Shown piece by piece: positions 6,477 to 7,226 of a stretch of DNA of 7,226 nucleotides. The notes beneath the pieces were generated by a model. It saw only the letters and a list, made by a program, of their open reading frames with translations. It made no database searches and was not told the origin of the DNA. Numbering within the stretch: the first letter of the stretch is position 1; each line of letters starts with the position of its first letter. This stretch comes from Georgenia sp. (GTDB lineage Bacteria; Actinomycetota; Actinomycetes; Actinomycetales; Actinomycetaceae), in the NCBI GenBank assembly GCA_027322565.1, contig DAHVRG010000227.1, positions 1-7,226 on the forward strand, given 5' to 3'. The position numbers were made by a program, and so were the translations under genes.

Positions 6477-6631
6477 GTGCGCGGAGGAACGGCCGTGGAG
6501 GACGACCGGATACGGGCAGAGCACTGAGCGTCGTGGTGCTCCCGGGCGCTCCCTTGCCGACGAGCATCGACCCCACCACGGTACCGCCGGCGGCTGCTCA
6601 ACCGGGTCATGTGGCGAGCGTGGTCGTCGCG

Positions 6632-6671
6632 GGGTCGGTACGTCACCATGGCGGGAGCGCAGTGCCGACCC
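6632..6671. repeat. Spaced inverted repeat ahead of the uvrA-like gene
   Basis: Arms GGGTCGGTAC (6632-6641) and GTGCCGACCC (6662-6671) are complementary at nine of ten positions, separated by 20 bases. The right arm ends 33 bases before the GTG start of the uvrA-like gene. Either a regulator dimer site or an RNA hairpin in the leader is possible. The rest of the 237-bp divergent gap (6468-6704) shows no gene and no convincing -35/-10 pair. Confidence 0.5.
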
Positions 6672-6690
6672 TGTCGTGAGCGAAGCCTCC

Positions 6691-6697
6691 GGAGGAG
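6691..6697 (+). promoter_or_regulatory. Strong ribosome binding site of the uvrA-like gene
   Basis: GGAGGAG is close to the ideal anti-16S complement and ends seven bases before GTG 6705. It fixes this start, which also agrees with the usual N-terminus of the UvrA family (strand, then HNLKDVD). Confidence 0.85.
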
Positions 6698-6704
6698 CAT
6701 CACG

Positions 6705-7226
6705 GTGACCTCATCCCCCACTCACATCTCCGTCCGCGGCGCCCGCGTGCACAACCTCAAGGACGTCGACGTCGACATCCCGCTGCGTGAGCTCGTCGCC
6801 ATCGCCGGGGTGTCGGGCTCGGGCAAGTCCTCTCTCGCCCTCGGTGTCCTCTACGCCGAGGGCTCGCGCCGCTACATCGAGGCGCTGTCCACCTACACCC
6901 GGCGCCGCATGGCCCACGCCCCGCGCGCCGCCGTCGACTCCGTCGAGCACGTCCCCGCCGCTCTCGCCCTCCGGCAGCGCCCGGGGGTGCCCGGCGTGCG
7001 CTCCACCTTCGGCACGTCCACCGAGCTGCTCAACGTGCTGCGGCTGATGTTCTCCCGGCTCGCCTCGCACGTGTGCCCGAACGGGCACCGCGTCCCGCCC
7101 ACCATCGACGTCGCCGCCGAGGTCCCCTTCACCTGCCCGCAGTGCGGTAAGACGGTCCGTGCACCGGGCGCCGAGCAGCTCGCCTTCAACCCCGAGGGCG
7201 CCTGTCCCACCTGCACCGGCACCGGC
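6705..7226 (+). CDS. UvrA-like ABC ATPase (short UvrA paralogue), N-terminal part, truncated by window end
   Basis: The frame is open from GTG 6705 to the last base, giving 174 residues. The start reads like UvrA ([19 protein letters not shown]). It has the Walker A motif G35-V-S-G-S-G-K-S-S43, the family segment [35 protein letters not shown] in place of the usual VD-x-I-E-G-L-S-P-A-I-x-I-x-Q, and [21 protein letters not shown] zinc module follows: C144-x2-C147 and C167-x2-C170 with [11 protein letters not shown] between and before the second pair. In canonical UvrA the first of these cysteine pairs comes about 130 residues after the dimerised leader; here only about 20 residues separate the C124-P-N-G-H segment from C144. 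The UvrB-binding domain therefore seems to be absent, as in the short paralogues of actinobacteria, some of them linked to drug resistance. The role is probably not classical excision repair. The gene is divergent from the helical-protein gene. Confidence 0.92.
   Translation, partial: MTSSPTHISVRGARVHNLKDVDVDIPLRELVAIAGVSGSGKSSLALGVLYAEGSRRYIEALSTYTRRRMAHAPRAAVDSVEHVPAALALRQRPGVPGVRSTFGTSTELLNVLRLMFSRLASHVCPNGHRVPPTIDVAAEVPFTCPQCGKTVRAPGAEQLAFNPEGACPTCTGTG

Noticed and set aside
5245..6579. A 444-codon minus-strand frame overlapping the helical-protein gene
   Set aside because: It is a frame-shifted shadow of the real gene, with Arg/Pro/Gly-rich composition.
6584..6593. The palindrome CCGCCGGCGG in the divergent gap before the uvrA-like gene
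   Set aside because: A C/G-only self-complementary decamer is expected by chance in this composition, and nothing in its position singles it out.
1..7226. CRISPR array, tRNA or rRNA gene, insertion sequence, attachment site or phage module
   Set aside because: No spaced direct repeats, cloverleaf, transposase motifs, terminal inverted repeats or phage structural genes were found in the sequence.

Overview
The window is very GC-rich, with strong G/C preference at third codon positions, GTG starts and purine-rich ribosome binding sites. Its gene families are typical of actinobacteria: a DHA2-type efflux pump, an XRE regulator with an MmyB-type ligand-binding domain, an F420-reductase-like NAD(P)-binding protein and a short UvrA paralogue. 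A high-GC actinomycete chromosome is the best reading; the genus cannot be fixed from this sequence.

Layout. (1) 1-2113, plus strand: the C-terminal half of a DHA2-family MFS exporter, a 136-residue Dabb-domain protein followed by a perfect 13-bp hairpin, then a lipoprotein class A beta-lactamase with all catalytic motifs. (2) 2169-4518: an XRE/MmyB-like regulator on the minus strand, divergent from a two-gene plus-strand unit, a short-chain dehydrogenase and an F420-reductase-like NAD(P)-binding protein whose start overlaps the dehydrogenase stop. The 50-bp divergent gap holds a perfect 10-bp palindrome that could be the operator. (3) 4635-6467, minus strand: a 156-residue DUF1877/YfbM-like protein downstream of a 420-residue, almost entirely alpha-helical protein of unknown function with one hydrophobic segment. 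(4) 6705 to the window end, plus strand: the first 174 residues of a UvrA-like ATPase that appears to lack the UvrB-binding domain.

How they fit together. Block 1 looks like defence against small molecules (efflux and beta-lactam hydrolysis), although the Dabb protein has no assignable substrate. Block 2 is a self-contained regulator plus redox-enzyme cassette, with local control by the regulator likely. Blocks 3 and 4 are divergent across 237 bp. That gap contains a spaced inverted repeat just ahead of the uvrA-like gene. The 420-residue protein is the least explained gene in the window. No CRISPR array, RNA gene, insertion sequence or convincing prophage module was seen.
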